Positions 12,560 through 23,989 of a stretch of 64,000 nucleotides of DNA are shown here, piece after piece; position 1 is the first letter of the stretch; each line of letters opens with the position of its first letter. Where the stretch lies: assembly GCA_035235625.1 (NCBI GenBank), contig CP141148.1:29513057-29577056 (forward strand), given 5' to 3'. The notes beneath the pieces are model-generated. The model worked only from the letters and a program-made list of their open reading frames with translations, was not told the DNA's origin and made no database searches. Both the position numbers and the translations under genes were made by a program. The stretch is from Saururus chinensis. Lineage: Eukaryota > Streptophyta > Magnoliopsida > Piperales > Saururaceae.

Positions 12560-12850
12560 TCTTCACTTCGTCGCCCCCGCGCGCTTGACCGGCCCTTGGA
12601 CCGGGTTCGGCTCGGGTCGGGCATCGCCGGGGCGTGACATGGCGGGTCCGCGCCGCGCAGTAATCTACGCTGAGCGCGGATCTGCGTGGCCCGTAGCGCG
12701 GGCCACGCATGCAGACTGCGCGGAGCCGCGTGTCGCGCGCCGCGGCACCGCGCGAACCCGCGCAACGCGCATGGTTCCACACGTCGGTTTCGCCCGGTTC
12801 CACCATCCACTGCGCGACGCGTGTCTGACACGCATCACGTGTCAATTCCG
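12560..12850. other. CpG-dense GC-rich block upstream of an LTR TATA box
   Basis: About 290 bp is extremely rich in G+C and CpG (for example CCGCGCCGCGCAG), next to AT-rich DNA, and ends just before TATATATG at 12861. Frames are open on both strands only because GC-rich sequence lacks stops. It is probably LTR U3 or promoter sequence and not a gene. Confidence 0.6.
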
Positions 12851-13889
12851 CCCCAATCCCTATATATGCCCCATTTTTCTACTTCACTATTCACTTCTAC
12901 CTCCAGTAAAAACTTCCGACTCTCTGTTCTGAACTGTTTTAAGTCCGATTCAACCCATTTCAAAGGCGTTCTTAACTAAAGCGATAGTGCCGGATGCTGT
13001 GACGGGACCAGATTTTCTATATCAACTCTCTACGACCGCAAACTTTTTACTCCGACCGTAAGGTAGGGGATCTTAAACTCTAGCTTATGCTCTGCTTATA
13101 TGCTCTAGTTTTTATGCACGGTTTTATTTCGTTATGCTCATATGCTTGAGTTTTCTGAGAAATGTGATACGGATGATATGTTTTACATACCCTGAATTTT
13201 TGTTAGGGTATTTACGTTTTCTGAATAATTTTGGGGTTAAACCTTGAATTATAATATTTCTAGATACCTACCGAGGAAATGATCGGTATCTGGCGTGCGC
13301 ATATAGGTATGGAGTATCATGGGAAAGCTCCTGCCTTCTGAGCTTCCTGTTACCCCATGAGCACCGGAGGAATGCCGTTCGGTATCACGGCTCTGGATTT
13401 ATCGTCATCGGACGAATCGGTGTTTTCTGAAATTATCCTGAAATTGTTCTGAAAAAATAAAATTATTATAATCTTTTGCTTAGCATTAAATTAGATTTTA
13501 ATTCCACCTACTGAGTATAAAAATACTCACCCACCCACAGACTCTGCAAGTAGTAAAATCAACACGAAAGGGTCAACCGAAGGATTAGCTGTTTAGTCTC
13601 TTTTAAATATTTTTCCACCTCTGTAATAATATGTTTTTGACATGTATGTTGTAATTTTGTAATATGATTGCTCTACATATAGTGTACTCTGGACTGGGTC
13701 TTAATTTTCTACTATGTTATATATAATATTTTAGCTGTGCATCAACTCCAAAATTTTTATGTGTCGATATTTTTGATCTGTACGGTGGACCGTCACGTTC
13801 AGTTTCACGTGCAATGTAACAAGTGCCAAGCGAGATAATAATTATGCGAAATATGACATATATTATTTTCTGATGGTCGTTACAAAATC

Positions 13890-15076
13890 ACCGTGCAAAA
13901 TAAAAGTAGGTGAGCATAGTGGGTCGGCATGAAGCCGAGAGATGAGGGTGGCGCTCTCAGTGTCATGCTCATAAGAACTGATTAAGTCAGCCAAAAAGGG
14001 AAAAGTTGGTATTGAGAGTGTGGATAGACGAGAGCTCTCAAGTTGGCAAGACAATGCATCGGCAGCCTGGTTATCACTTCCCTTTTTTGTAAATTAGCTC
14101 ATAGCTTATAATCATACCCAAGGAGTTTACCTATATTTGCTGAGTAGGAGATGCAACTCGCTGATCCAAAAAGTAATGAAGACTATGATGTTTGTGCGGA
14201 TCATAAATTTGCGCCTCAAGAGGTAAGGCCTCCACTTTGCAACTGCATGAACAATAGCCAACATTTCTAATTCATAGGTAGAAAGCTGTGAGGTGCGGCT
14301 TGATATGACCTTAGAGAAATAAGCAATAGGTCGCCCACCTTGCATAAAAATTGCACCTAGTCTACTCACAGAGGCATCATTATTGATCACAAAAGGTTGA
14401 GAGAAATCAGGAAAGGAAAGCACGGGTGGAGATGACATTGTGAGCTTAAGCTTAACAAATGATGCTTGTGCCTCCGGAGTCCATTGAAAAGCGCCCTTCT
14501 TGAGGAGAGTTGTGAGTGGTGCCTAATGAGCCGTAGTCCTTGATAAAACGTCAATAATACCCGGTTAACCCCAAGAACCCCAGCAGTGCACTAACGGTGG
14601 AAGAAATGGGCCAATTTGTGATTGCCTCAATCTTGGAGTGATCGGTAGATATGCCGCAGCAAAGATGACATGCCCAAGATAATCAAACTATGGAAGCCCA
14701 AAAGTACATTTCGACTTTTTTAGAAATAAATCATGATGGAGTACTATAGAAAATACCATCAGAATGTGCTCAAGAAGATTCGGCCAAGTGTGGCTATAGA
14801 TTAAGATATCATCGAAGAAGACTAGAACAAATGAAGAACATCATTCATTAAGCTTTGAAAGGTAGAGAAAGCATTCAAAAGGCCAAAGTGCATGACTAGA
14901 AATTTGTCATGTGTCTAGAAGGCCGTCTTGTGAGCATTAGAAGGATGCATCCTGATTTGGTGGTATCCAGAGCGCAAATCCAGTTTGGTGAAAACAATTG
15001 CACCGGAATGTTCATCCAAAATTTCTTCTATTACCGGTATGGGGTATTTATTCTTAACAATGATGGCATTAAGGGC
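13890..15076 (-). pseudogene. Reverse transcriptase core and RNase H of the chromovirus (broken)
   Basis: The minus strand encodes [27 protein letters not shown], then LVFFDDILIYS (the RT active-site FDD) near 14800. RNase H follows (14438-14127), with FVINNDASVSRLGAIFMQ and IAYFSKVISSRTSQLSTYELE. An end fragment, 14054-13863, runs towards integrase. The FDD acids are intact, but the RNase H stretch shows changes from the usual TDAS and there are several stops. An insertion at 15082-19885 separates this piece from the N-terminal part of RT. Confidence 0.85.
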
Positions 15077-16295
15077 ACGATTGTAATGCCCTTGATTTTT
15101 CTATAATTTTTATGATGTTTTTTGCTATTTTTCTGATCATTTTCGGCTGGAAAATATGACACTTCGACGTATTTGACCTTAGTATTATACTTATAGAGTT
15201 GGGTGTGGGGCTTAGTCGCATGTTGTGGGCCTCGACATGTGCTTTCAACGCAAATTTTGGATATACAATGCATAAACAAGAGGTTAATGCATGATCGGGA
15301 TAAATGAAAAGAATGGTATAATGTTGCCGCGTCCAGTGAGTTTCATTCCAGAAACTTTCAAATGTCTAGTATGTCTAGTAAGTTTTGAGAGAAACCCAAG
15401 AGAGTTTCTGGTCGCTCCACTGTGCCTCATCCGTCGTTGGATTCCGCCAGTTCTTGCTAGGATCCACTTCGCCTTACCACCACGAGTCCATTGGTACTGG
15501 CTAGGACCACCGCCATATCCTCCTCACTTCTCCACAAGGTACCAATCTTTTCCTCGATTTTTCTCACCCTTTAAATTCATTTTTGGGCTATAGGAGGGCG
15601 ATTTTGTTGCCGTTTGTAGCCGCCCTCAACCAAACTTATCTTCGTTTGGCCTCCAAGATCCCATAGGTGCCGGCCAAGGCTGCTGCCGTACTCTCCTTGC
15701 TCCTCCATTAGCTACCCGTATTTTTTTTGTTTTTTCTTCTCCTCACTGTCCGCTACATTTTTTAGATGCTGGTGTGTTTTTGAAAATCGTCCTGCCACTG
15801 GACGAATTCTGGTCGAACTCCTTCCAACCTACCTTGACCCGGTGTTGGTTGGGGGTTGTAGTTTTTGACCCCGCTTAGCCCCTATTGTCCTGCTCTGCCC
15901 TTATGCCTCAATTTGGGTCTTATCCATACGACTCTTCATGGCCGTTTTGCCATTATGATGCTTCCGGTCACCAATTGGCCTTCGGCTGGCCTTGGGGTTA
16001 GCCTTGTTTCACCATGGCCTTTGCTCCACCATTGCTCGTCCTTGAGTCACCCTTCGCTCTTTTATGTGCACGATACACAACCGCCCGCACCATTGGTTTT
16101 GGGTGTGGGTGGCAATCGGCGATGTCGTTGCCGTTTTGGTCGGCCATCACCTCCTGGCCCTAGCTCAGTTGCCCTTTTGTGGGCCTTGGGCTGCCACTGT
16201 TCGACCCATCTCCCCCTAGAGTAGCTCTTTTTGGCCACATGTGCATGTGGCCACACGTACGTTTTAGGGTTTAGGTGTCGTATTTGTGCCACCTA

Positions 16296-16984
16296 GTGTT
16301 TTAAAACCCAAAATAGTAGTCGGGCCGGTTCAACCTGGTTTAACTAGGGGTCAACTTGGGTTGCTCTAGGGATATAAAAAGTTTCTTTCATCGTCTTCAC
16401 TAAAACCCTAACAGATCTTGAAAATTTTGTCTGCCGATGATTTTCATTCTTTGATTTTTTTTACTATGGATGACCGTGGTGTCCAACCACCCATCTCCTC
16501 CTCCCAAACAAAGTCTCCAACAGCCATGGCATCCAACCACCTCCATCCTCCTCTACTTTTCTAGTTTGACCCTGTTTAGAAGCTCGGCACCATGCCCAAT
16601 GGCTTTGGCTCCACTTGCCCCGTCTGAAATGAGAGCTTCTCGTCTCCCTCCTAGTCCCACTCCCTCTCCATGACACAGACTCCTCTATCGCCACTCCCAG
16701 TGCATCTGACCTCGCAGCTGGTTGCCTCCACCCTGTCGGTGCCGCCCCTATGTGTCGAGGAGATCCCGTCCCTCTCGTCTCCTCCTTTTTCTCTCCTCAC
16801 TCTCCATAGATATTTTTTGCCCAGATCGGCCTGATTGTTTGGGTCACCGGTTTAACTAGCCGAGTTTGAGTAACTCGCCTGGGTCAACTCAGCCTGGAAA
16901 CCCAAATGACTAGGCCTGGATTTTTGGCCTGGCCCAGTTAAACCTAGTCAAACCGGCTAGGCTGGTTCAGGTTTTCAAACACTG
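16296..16984. mobile_element. Mutator-like MITE nested in the LTR-type insertion
   Basis: The left end is GTGTTTTAAAACCC and the right end, inverted, is CAGTGTTTGAAAACC. The flanks are TGCCACCTA (16287-16295) and TGTCGCCTA (16986-16994), a 9-bp duplication with two differences. Subterminal blocks are rich in GGTTTAACTAG and AACCGG. Open frames inside are scattered. End positions are good to about 2 bp. Confidence 0.6.
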
Positions 16985-17642
16985 GTGTCGCCTAACCATC
17001 GGTTGACTCCACCACTGATTGGATTGACCATCATAGCCCTCCTTCATTTATTCTCCATCCTTGAGTGTCGCCCTATGCCCTCCCTCCTTATGTGGGTCTT
17101 TGTAGGTGCAAAATTGACGCCGTTGGGTGTTGTCCACTGCCGATTTTGACGTCTTACAATTGGTCGAGTACTTCTCAGCCGTTGGCCTACCTTCAGTGAG
17201 TACACCTTGACTTCTGCTTGTAATTACCGCTCATTGGCACGACCTTTCTCCCAAACGACCTTAGTGTGCCACCGTGGATTGCAGATTTTGCTGCATTGCT
17301 TTGTGTTGCCCCATTTGGATGTGAGTACTTCTGGTGCTTCCTATACCCTTGGGACAGTAGCTTTCTCAACTTGGCAATGCTTTTAGCTGCCAACTTTGCC
17401 GCCGACACCACCACCATCGTGTGCTCGCCATCAAACATCATGGATTACTAGGTAGGGGAGTTTTGAACTTGTAATTTCATGATATCATTCTTTGAATGTG
17501 TAGCAGTATGCTAGGATTGTATGATTCAACGGTTTGGATGTTAAATCATGATCCATTTGCATGATGTAAGTTGATAAATTATGTCGTGTTGAAATGCATA
17601 TGACAAGCAAGTGAGCTCTAAGTATGGTTGATGTATATATGC

Positions 17643-17804
17643 GCTAGTGATGACTAGTGACTATGTTGGTAAGCTAAGTATGTGGAATATGTATGTGCTA
17701 GTGATAGTTAGTGAGTATGTTGGTAAGCTACGCATGTGGATGATGTGTGTGCTAGTGATGGTTAGTGAGTATGTTGGTAAGCCATGTATGGAAGTATGTG
17801 TATG
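17643..17804. repeat. 54-bp tandem repeat, three copies
   Basis: GCTAGTGATRRYTAGTGA starts at 17643, 17697 and 17751. The unit is a multiple of three, which creates an artefactual 18-residue peptide repeat (EYVGK) on the plus strand. Confidence 0.9.
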
Positions 17805-18529
17805 TTACACGTGTGTGATGGACATACATATGTATGATGGCCATACGCCTATGCAATAGATATGTGTATGTGTGTGTGGGTAGAAGGATGGGCAATGGAC
17901 TGTAAGTGGTGATAGAGGGTTTGGTATGGAATTGAATGTGGATGTGTAAGCGTATGACGGAAGATAGAGGATGTAAGTTTGATGGGTGAGGATTGGAATG
18001 AATCAGTTTGGATTGAAGCATATGTTGGGGAATTGTCAAACAGTAAGAATGTTGCATAATTGTATAAGCATAACATATAAATTATGAAGTAAAAAGTAAG
18101 CATAATAATTGAGGTATAAGTAAGAGGTTATAACTGGGATTGGCTCTGAGGAGCTCAGTTTAATGGCTTCCAAGTAAGATGTGTTGGCTATAAGTTGGAT
18201 GGCAGAGACTGTATAAATATGTAAGATCTTAGTGTATGGTGACTTATAATTATGAGTTGGATGGGTTAAGTGAAGTATGCTTCCCCAATGAACTAGGGTT
18301 TCAGATCGGGCTCAACTTTAGTTTGATCAATGGTGCACTGTATGTTGAGAGTTTTATGGAAAATTATACCACATAACTTAATTCAAACTTGAATTATAAG
18401 CAAAGCTAATGATAGCGTTGTGAGTTTGAGTCTTGAGGGTTTCGATGGATTAAGTTCCGTGTTTGAGATAACCGATAATGAATCAGCTGAGCATTTCTCA
18501 TGTCTTGCCAAGATGTTTATCTTGCGGGA

Positions 18530-18665
18530 TGTTGTATGTGTGCTATATTTAAGCCTAGACATCTGATGCTCTATTGAGAGCGGTGTATATTTTTTATTTT
18601 GCCTGTGTGCTGTATTAAGCCCACACGTTTGATGCTCAATTGAGAGCACTGTATGATTTTTGCCC
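18530..18665. repeat. Tandem repeat of about 70 bp, two copies
   Basis: GTGTGCTATATTTAAGCC and GTGTGCTGTATTAAGCC are each followed by GATGCTCWATTGAGAGC and GTGTAT or CTGTAT. It lies inside the 15082-19885 insertion. Confidence 0.75.
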
Positions 18666-18929
18666 AAGAGTGGCACTGGAACTATAAGACCCCTAAAGTG
18701 TGGAAAATTATATGACCCCTAATGTGTGGGTGTTTATGTTTGTATGCTCAGGTAAGTAGTATCATGGATTTGTTCTTACTTGTTTGATCCTGTGCCCCAT
18801 GAGCATTGGTGTGCTTGCCTTCGAAAAATTCCATGACGTCTAGTCACTCCTCAGAGGTTATGGTGATGCCCCAGTGGCATTCCTTTCCATTTTGAAGTTG
18901 GAGCTTATAGTTTTAATGAGCTTTAGTAG

Positions 18930-19110
18930 TCGATAGTATGTGTACGACTGTATGAGTATGTATATTTTTAAGTAAGACTGTAAATGTATGTTTCTGAGCA
19001 AGACTGTAAGCGTAAGTTTTTGAATAAGACTATAAGCGTATGTTTTTTAGCAAGACTTTAAGTGTAAGGTTGTACGAGTGAGGTCGTATAAGTATGATTG
19101 TACAAGTAAG
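18930..19110. repeat. Short tandem repeats of about 30 bp
   Basis: AAGTAAGACTGTAAATGTAT, GAGCAAGACTGTAAGCGTAA, GAATAAGACTATAAGCGTAT and AGCAAGACTTTAAGTGTAAG follow one another. Confidence 0.8.
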
Positions 19111-19890
19111 GTAGTACAAGTATGTGTAAGTTGTATGAATAAGTAAATGATTATACAAGTAAGTTTCTAAGACTCTGATTAAGAGTGTATACGTAAGATT
19201 GGTTTGATGGTATGTATTTGACATGATTGTATGCATATGTGCATTATTATTATATGTCTACCTCCATGTTTAAGTTGCATGAACGCATCTATGTATGGAC
19301 TTGCTGAGTTCACTGTTTGGAACTCCCCTACTAGGTATATTCCTCATGTGTATGAAAATACTCATTTACCCTATTTTTTTGCTCCATTGTTCAGGAGGCA
19401 TTTGCAAGTTTGTGGTGGAGATTTCCTAGAGATGGAAGCTTGTTTCAATGATGAATTGAATCATTTTGACTCAAATATATCTTTGTCTCACGACGAGTGC
19501 TATTTTGTGTCATGATCTCTTGTATTGGGTGGGATGAGAATTAAAGTGTTTATATTTTATGGACTTGTAATTTGGATTAGACAATGGACTATTATGAGAC
19601 TTGCACTCAGGGATGACTGGGAGAGATTTGTATTTAAAGTATATGATCATAGTAATTTACTTTGTATATTTGTTTTCAAGTAGAGCCTGAAGATGTTTGG
19701 TTTGGCAATATGATGTTTGAATGAGTAAAAAAATTTTATGGGAAAAACTGATGTGTGATGTTTTAAATTATAAAACTATTTTCACATACTTTGTATTCAT
19801 CATTTTCTCAATTTACAATCATTATATTTTAAAAAAATTTCATGAATATTAAAGAAAATGTGATAAAAAAATCTCAGGGGTTACAACGAT

Positions 19891-20325
19891 AATCCATACA
19901 AAAATGCCATGATCCATCCTTTTTGCGAACAAGAAGCACGGGTGAAGAGAATTGGCTCATGTTGTGTTGTATAAGGCTTGAAGAAAGCATTTCCTGCACT
20001 AACCTTTCAATTGCATACTTCTGCACTTGTGAATATCAATAGGGACGTACATTTGCCGGTGGGCACCCAAGCTAAATATGAATATGGTGGTCATGCTGGC
20101 ATGATAGAGGTAGGGTGGAGGGCTCATGAAAAAGACTCTCATACTCCACCAAGGGTGCTAAACTAGATGTAAGGGAATTGGCCTCCAGTGGTAGATCATT
20201 TCAAAACTGTAGCAACATTCCTTGTGCGGCAAATTTAAGAAGAGAACCCATTGTTTGGGCTGAAAGGAACCAGGCTGCTGACCACATAGCTAAATGCGTG
20301 TATCATTGCAAGAAAAATCCATATG
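19891..20325 (-). pseudogene. N-terminal reverse transcriptase region of the chromovirus (broken)
   Basis: The minus strand encodes SSPVLLVRKKDGSWHFCMDYR next to the insertion border, a hallmark of gypsy RT. It joins directly to ALNAIIVKN at 15076 once the insertion is removed. The part towards 20325 is the degraded protease-RT linker. Confidence 0.8.
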
Positions 20326-20620
20326 CTAAAGTTTGAAATCCCAAGTAATAGGCCCAAGTTCACAAAGCCATTGTATACCAAGCATGATATCAGCTCCCTT
20401 GGTTGGAAGCAGAAATAAATCAATATGAAAAGTATTACCTTGAATCGTCAAGGGTATGAATGGACATACACCATTGCTCTGTAGGTGTCGACCATCACCA
20501 ATGAGCACATCAAAGGAGGTCAATGGCTAAATGGAACACCCCAATTTATGAGTCACATGATCATTAATAAAGTTATGGGTGTTGCCACTATTATTGAGAA
20601 TGAAGACGACTTGTTGTTTG
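20326..20620 (-). pseudogene. Aspartic protease of the chromovirus, with active-site Asp replaced
   Basis: The active-site region reads LNNSGNTHNFI where gypsy proteases have a DSG-type triad, so the catalytic Asp has become Asn. A stop between 20527 and 20523 splits it from FDVLIGDG and LLPTKGADIMLGIQWL, the typical protease C-terminal block. Confidence 0.8.
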
Positions 20621-21572
20621 ACAAACCCATCCACCTGAAATGTGTACAACTCATAAGATCCATCAAATGCATGCATAGAGATCTCAGGAACCCCCTTTGG
20701 CTCATTATAAGAAGAAATGTCACATGTGTCCATCCCCTCCAAAATTATAATAGAACCTGGACGCTTGTATTTATGACAAGGTACAAAGCCCACATCACAA
20801 TTAAAATAGAGGCTCGAACCTGGACGCTTGTATTTATGACTAGGTACAAAGCGCACATCACAATTAAAGTAGAGGCTACTAGAGGGGCGGTCCTCTATTT
20901 GAGTAGGGGTATGGCATTGCACTTGCCCGATGGTCGGAGCTGGAGGAGCAGGATTCGTATGTGTCACTAGTAAGTTATGGCTGTCCTTATGGAGATGTTG
21001 GAGGCACTCCTCTTGGATACGAGATAGGCGGATGGCCTGGCGGAGGTAGATTGGCTCAAATTGTCGGACTTCTACCTGTATGTCTTCCTGCAACCCACTC
21101 ACGAACTTTGAAAGAAGGGCTGAGGGTGTCTATTCAACTCAGGTGGCCAATCGCGCAAAATCTATCTGATAGGCACGAATGGAAGAGGTTAGGCGTAGGT
21201 TGTGCGAGTGGGAGTCAAAATCTTCATATTTGTTTGGACCAAAATAGGTGCATAGTTCCACTACCAAATATTCCCATGTGATAGATCCCTTTTTCTATTT
21301 AAGTTGCTTAAGCCACACCAATGCGTCCTCCTTGAGGTGGAAGGAAGCCGAAAGCACGCACTTATTCGGACGAGTCCCCTGTTACAATAAGAAATGCTCG
21401 GCATGCGACACCCACTCACTGGGGCTATCTTTACCCGAGTACTCCAATTTAAGGTGCACTATGCTCGCCTTATGGGCCATCCCATACACCCCATCATTAG
21501 CCACTTCATCAAAATATAGATCATTGTCGTGCCACTGAGGAGGCAAGGGTTATTCGTGGTTAATTGTTGGGT
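20620..21572 (-). pseudogene. Gag central and C-terminal region of the chromovirus
   Basis: An open stretch (21102 down) reads FVSGLQEDIQVEVRQFEP and TLRQAIRLSRIQEE-like sequence, typical of gypsy gag. Upstream (higher coordinates) the minus strand still encodes HLKLEYSGKDSPSEWVSHAE and WLKQLK with stops. The nucleocapsid motif has decayed and been duplicated (see 20755-20880). The N-terminus lies beyond the palindromic insertion at 26802-27094. Confidence 0.75.
20755..20880. repeat. 63-bp in-frame duplication of the gag zinc-knuckle-like segment
   Basis: Copies 20755-20817 and 20818-20880 each encode YFNCDVxFVPxHKYKRPGS on the minus strand. The period is 21 codons. The copies differ by few bases. 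Confidence 0.9.
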
Positions 21573-21577
21573 TGGGG

Positions 21578-22612
21578 TGTGATGTCCAAGAAATTTTAGG
21601 TATTTTTTAAGAATTTTTTTTAAAAAAAATTGGATTTTTGGGGGGATTAACAGAATTTAGGGTATATGAGGAATAATTTTTAGGTTGTGCAAAAAGATCT
21701 ACAGGGCCCACTGCAAGGCTAATTAAGTGGTGGACGAACCCCTAAATTAAGAAGAGTTTAAGCCTATTTTCTCTTCTATAAATATGAGTATTCCCTTAAT
21801 TCTAGCCATAATTATGCCTTAAAAACTTATAGGACATTGGGAGGAAAAATGTGGTTGACGGCAAAGCTCCGACGATGGTGGATCAACAACAAACCGACAA
21901 TTAAAGTAGGATCGCTCTCTTAGTCTTTGAGTCGAGATTAGTGGGGGTTTTGTTGATTAAATCTGATTGTTATTAACATGAATAGTGATTTATGCAATCA
22001 ATATTCCTATAATTTTGATGAACAATGATTTCTATAGTTACTCTTCCTATAATTTTGATGAACAGTGATTTATACAATCATTGTTCCAGTAATTTGGATT
22101 AACATTGATTTTTGCATTAATTTTTTAAAATATATCAGATAGCTGTCGACCGGTCCTTCTTCTCAGAATTATCAAACATCCTTTCGGCCATAAACCCCCG
22201 GTCGTCGGAATAAACTGACCGGGATGTATGTTCAATCGTTGAGGACAATCAGCAAACAAAAAATGAGGGGCAGAAAGGTAACATTTTTTTGACCAGCCCT
22301 GCTTTGCTTAGGCCAGAGCATGTCTACGGTTGCCAATACCTAGTGAGAAGAGAGAGAAGTGGGTACTGGCGATATTCTTTCTTTGGCCGCCACTTACCGC
22401 CGGCTACAATAATTGATGCTTTCTGGCACAGGCGGAATTGGTGGCAGGATTCCAAAAATTGGTGAGGGATTTCAGTGTTGCTAAGTGGTGGAAGCTCGAT
22501 CCACCACCTCAAGGCATCTCTGGCTAGTGTCGATCGGAGGAATGAGACCTACCACTGGCCGGCTTTGCGTTCCTGGGTGGGTCTCTGCCTTCTTGTCGTT
22601 CGGGTTCTGACA
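21578..22612 (+). repeat. Left LTR of the palindromic element
   Basis: It begins TGTGATGTCC and ends TTCTGACA. A TATAAATA box is at 21777-21784. GTTGGTAGCTGAAGC follows directly and resembles an initiator-Met primer site with changes. Confidence 0.7.
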
Positions 22613-22727
22613 GTTGGTAGCTGAAGCAATCATCTATATGCAAGTCTGAAATCGTCTAGAAATGTATTTAGCTTGAGTTGTTAGGAATGGTTAGAAGTTA
22701 ACCTTCATGTCATTGTCTTGTAGATCA

Positions 22728-23956
22728 ATGGTAGGAGGACATGAACTAGAGCATCGGCGTGCTAGGAACCGAGTAAGAGGAGTTCAGGCTGAGGAGAATC
22801 AGGAATCACTCCTAATCCACCTGTATCTCTGCGACGTGCTAAGTCCCTAGGAGCATAGGCAATGAGACAGGTGGAAGAAGCTCATGTTGATTCCTCCTCC
22901 AACGCCTTTAGGGGAAACAATGAGACCCGCTTGTTGGAGATGATCCAAGGGTTAACAGAGGTTGCACAAACTCAAGCTAATCTTCATCCTAATCCTAAGA
23001 AAAAAGGCAAAAAAGGATCAAGGTGCCTTGGTACAACACTTCAAGATGTCGATTTCACATTTCACGAGGAAGGATGATCCAGATAAGGGAGAAGAGTGGC
23101 TACATGAAGTAGAAAAAGTATTCGAGGCATTGGGGGTGACTGAGGACAATAAAGTCACATTAGCCACCTTTATCCTCACCAGCAAGGCTCACTTTTGGTG
23201 GAAGTCTGCTAGACGAACACATTTCAAAGATCGGCCGAGTTCTCATATCCAGTGGGCAGAGTTCTTGGAAGTGTTCAATAAGCAATACTTTCCCGAGCAT
23301 ATGCAGCACACAAAGGAGCAAGAATTTCTTGCTTTGGAGCAGGGTGAGCTAACATTGCACGAGTATGAGACACGTTTTGTTCGATTACAAAGATTTGCTC
23401 CTGATGTACGTGCCACTGAAGCAAAGAGGACCAAAAAATTTATTTATGGACCAAAGGTTATGTATAATTCCTCCTCATGTCTTTTCTCTTACATCATAAG
23501 ATGCACAGAAAAATATTATGGTGGAATGTACCATATCTATCTTAGACTAATATGCTAAGATTTTGATTGATCCCATTGCTACTCAGTCTTTTATTTCCAC
23601 TTAGTTTACTCTATTTATGAATCAGCCTAGCTCTAAACTTGAACCACCATTGGTTGTAATGACATGGGTAGGTAGTTCTATATCTGTGAGAGATATTTTG
23701 AGAATGTACCTATCTGTGTATGTGAGAGAATTTTGCTTGCAAACCTTGTTCTTTTGGACATTGTAGATTTTGATGTAATCTTAGGGATGGATTGGTTGTC
23801 TACTAACTCTGCATTAGTAGATTGTAAAAAGAAAAGAATCACTTTTACTTTACCAGGGGAAAACACTTGTCTTTCAAGGAGTCAAATGGGGGAATAGTTC
23901 TTGTATTGTATCTGCCATGAAAGATCATAAACTCATGGCTAAGGGGTGTGTATCTT
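22728..23956 (+). pseudogene. gag and protease remnants, left arm
   Basis: Recognisable Tekay/Del-type gag stretches are GEEWLHEVEKVFEALGV, AHFWWKSARRTHF, FNKQYFPEHMQHTKEQEF and LTLHEYETRFVRLQRFAP (best frame 22962-23445). Protease-like DVILGMDWLSTNSALVDCKK follows at about 23770-23840, and SAMKDHKLMAKGC ends the similarity. The nucleocapsid region seems deleted. Frameshifts and stops make it non-functional. Confidence 0.8.
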
Positions 23957-23989
23957 AGAGCATCATAAATAGGGGAATAGTTCTTGTAT
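23889..23989. repeat. 18-bp direct repeat at the palindrome centre
   Basis: GGGGAATAGTTCTTGTAT occurs at 23889-23906 in the left arm and at 23972-23989 at the start of the right arm, 83 bp apart and in the same orientation. It marks the junction where the strand orientation of the gag-protease sequence flips. Confidence 0.85.

Larger units (their letters stand above)
8842..13884. mobile_element. Composite LTR-type insertion (solo-LTR-like, no coding)
   Basis: It lies between near-identical 5-bp duplications AAATA (8837-8841) and AAATC (13885-13889) and interrupts the chromovirus pol. It starts TGTGACAACCC and ends GGTCGTTACA, both typical of large gypsy LTRs. A second LTR-like end, GGGGCGTGACA, occurs inside near 12638. 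Two TATA boxes are visible (9676-9683, TATAAAAG; 12861-12868, TATATATG). The stretch near 13511 (CTACTGAGTATAAAAATACT) is shared with the LTR-like elements at 15082 and 36171. I read it as two related LTR types fused or nested. Confidence 0.6.
15082..19885. mobile_element. LTR-type insertion (solo-LTR-like) in the RT gene
   Basis: A perfect 5-bp duplication ACGAT lies at 15077-15081 and 19886-19890. The element starts TGTAATGCCC and ends AGGGGTTACA. Removing it restores the RT frame (DYR joined to ALNAIIVKN). No gag or pol motif is present. It contains CCCCATGAGCA (18791) and a CTACTAGGTATATTCC segment (19329) like those in the 8842-13884 insertion. It also holds three minisatellites and a Mutator-like MITE (16296-16984). 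Confidence 0.75.

Noticed and set aside
12477-12979. Several overlapping open frames of 91-151 codons on both strands.
   Set aside because: They exist only because the block is GC-rich and lacks stops. Compositions are Arg/Ala-rich and no family fits.
16464-17451. Open frames of 61-82 codons inside the LTR-type insertion and its MITE.
   Set aside because: They are short and overlapping on both strands, and span element borders without any family resemblance.
17647-17859. Peptide with repeated EYVGK units.
   Set aside because: It arises from a 54-bp minisatellite whose unit is a multiple of three.
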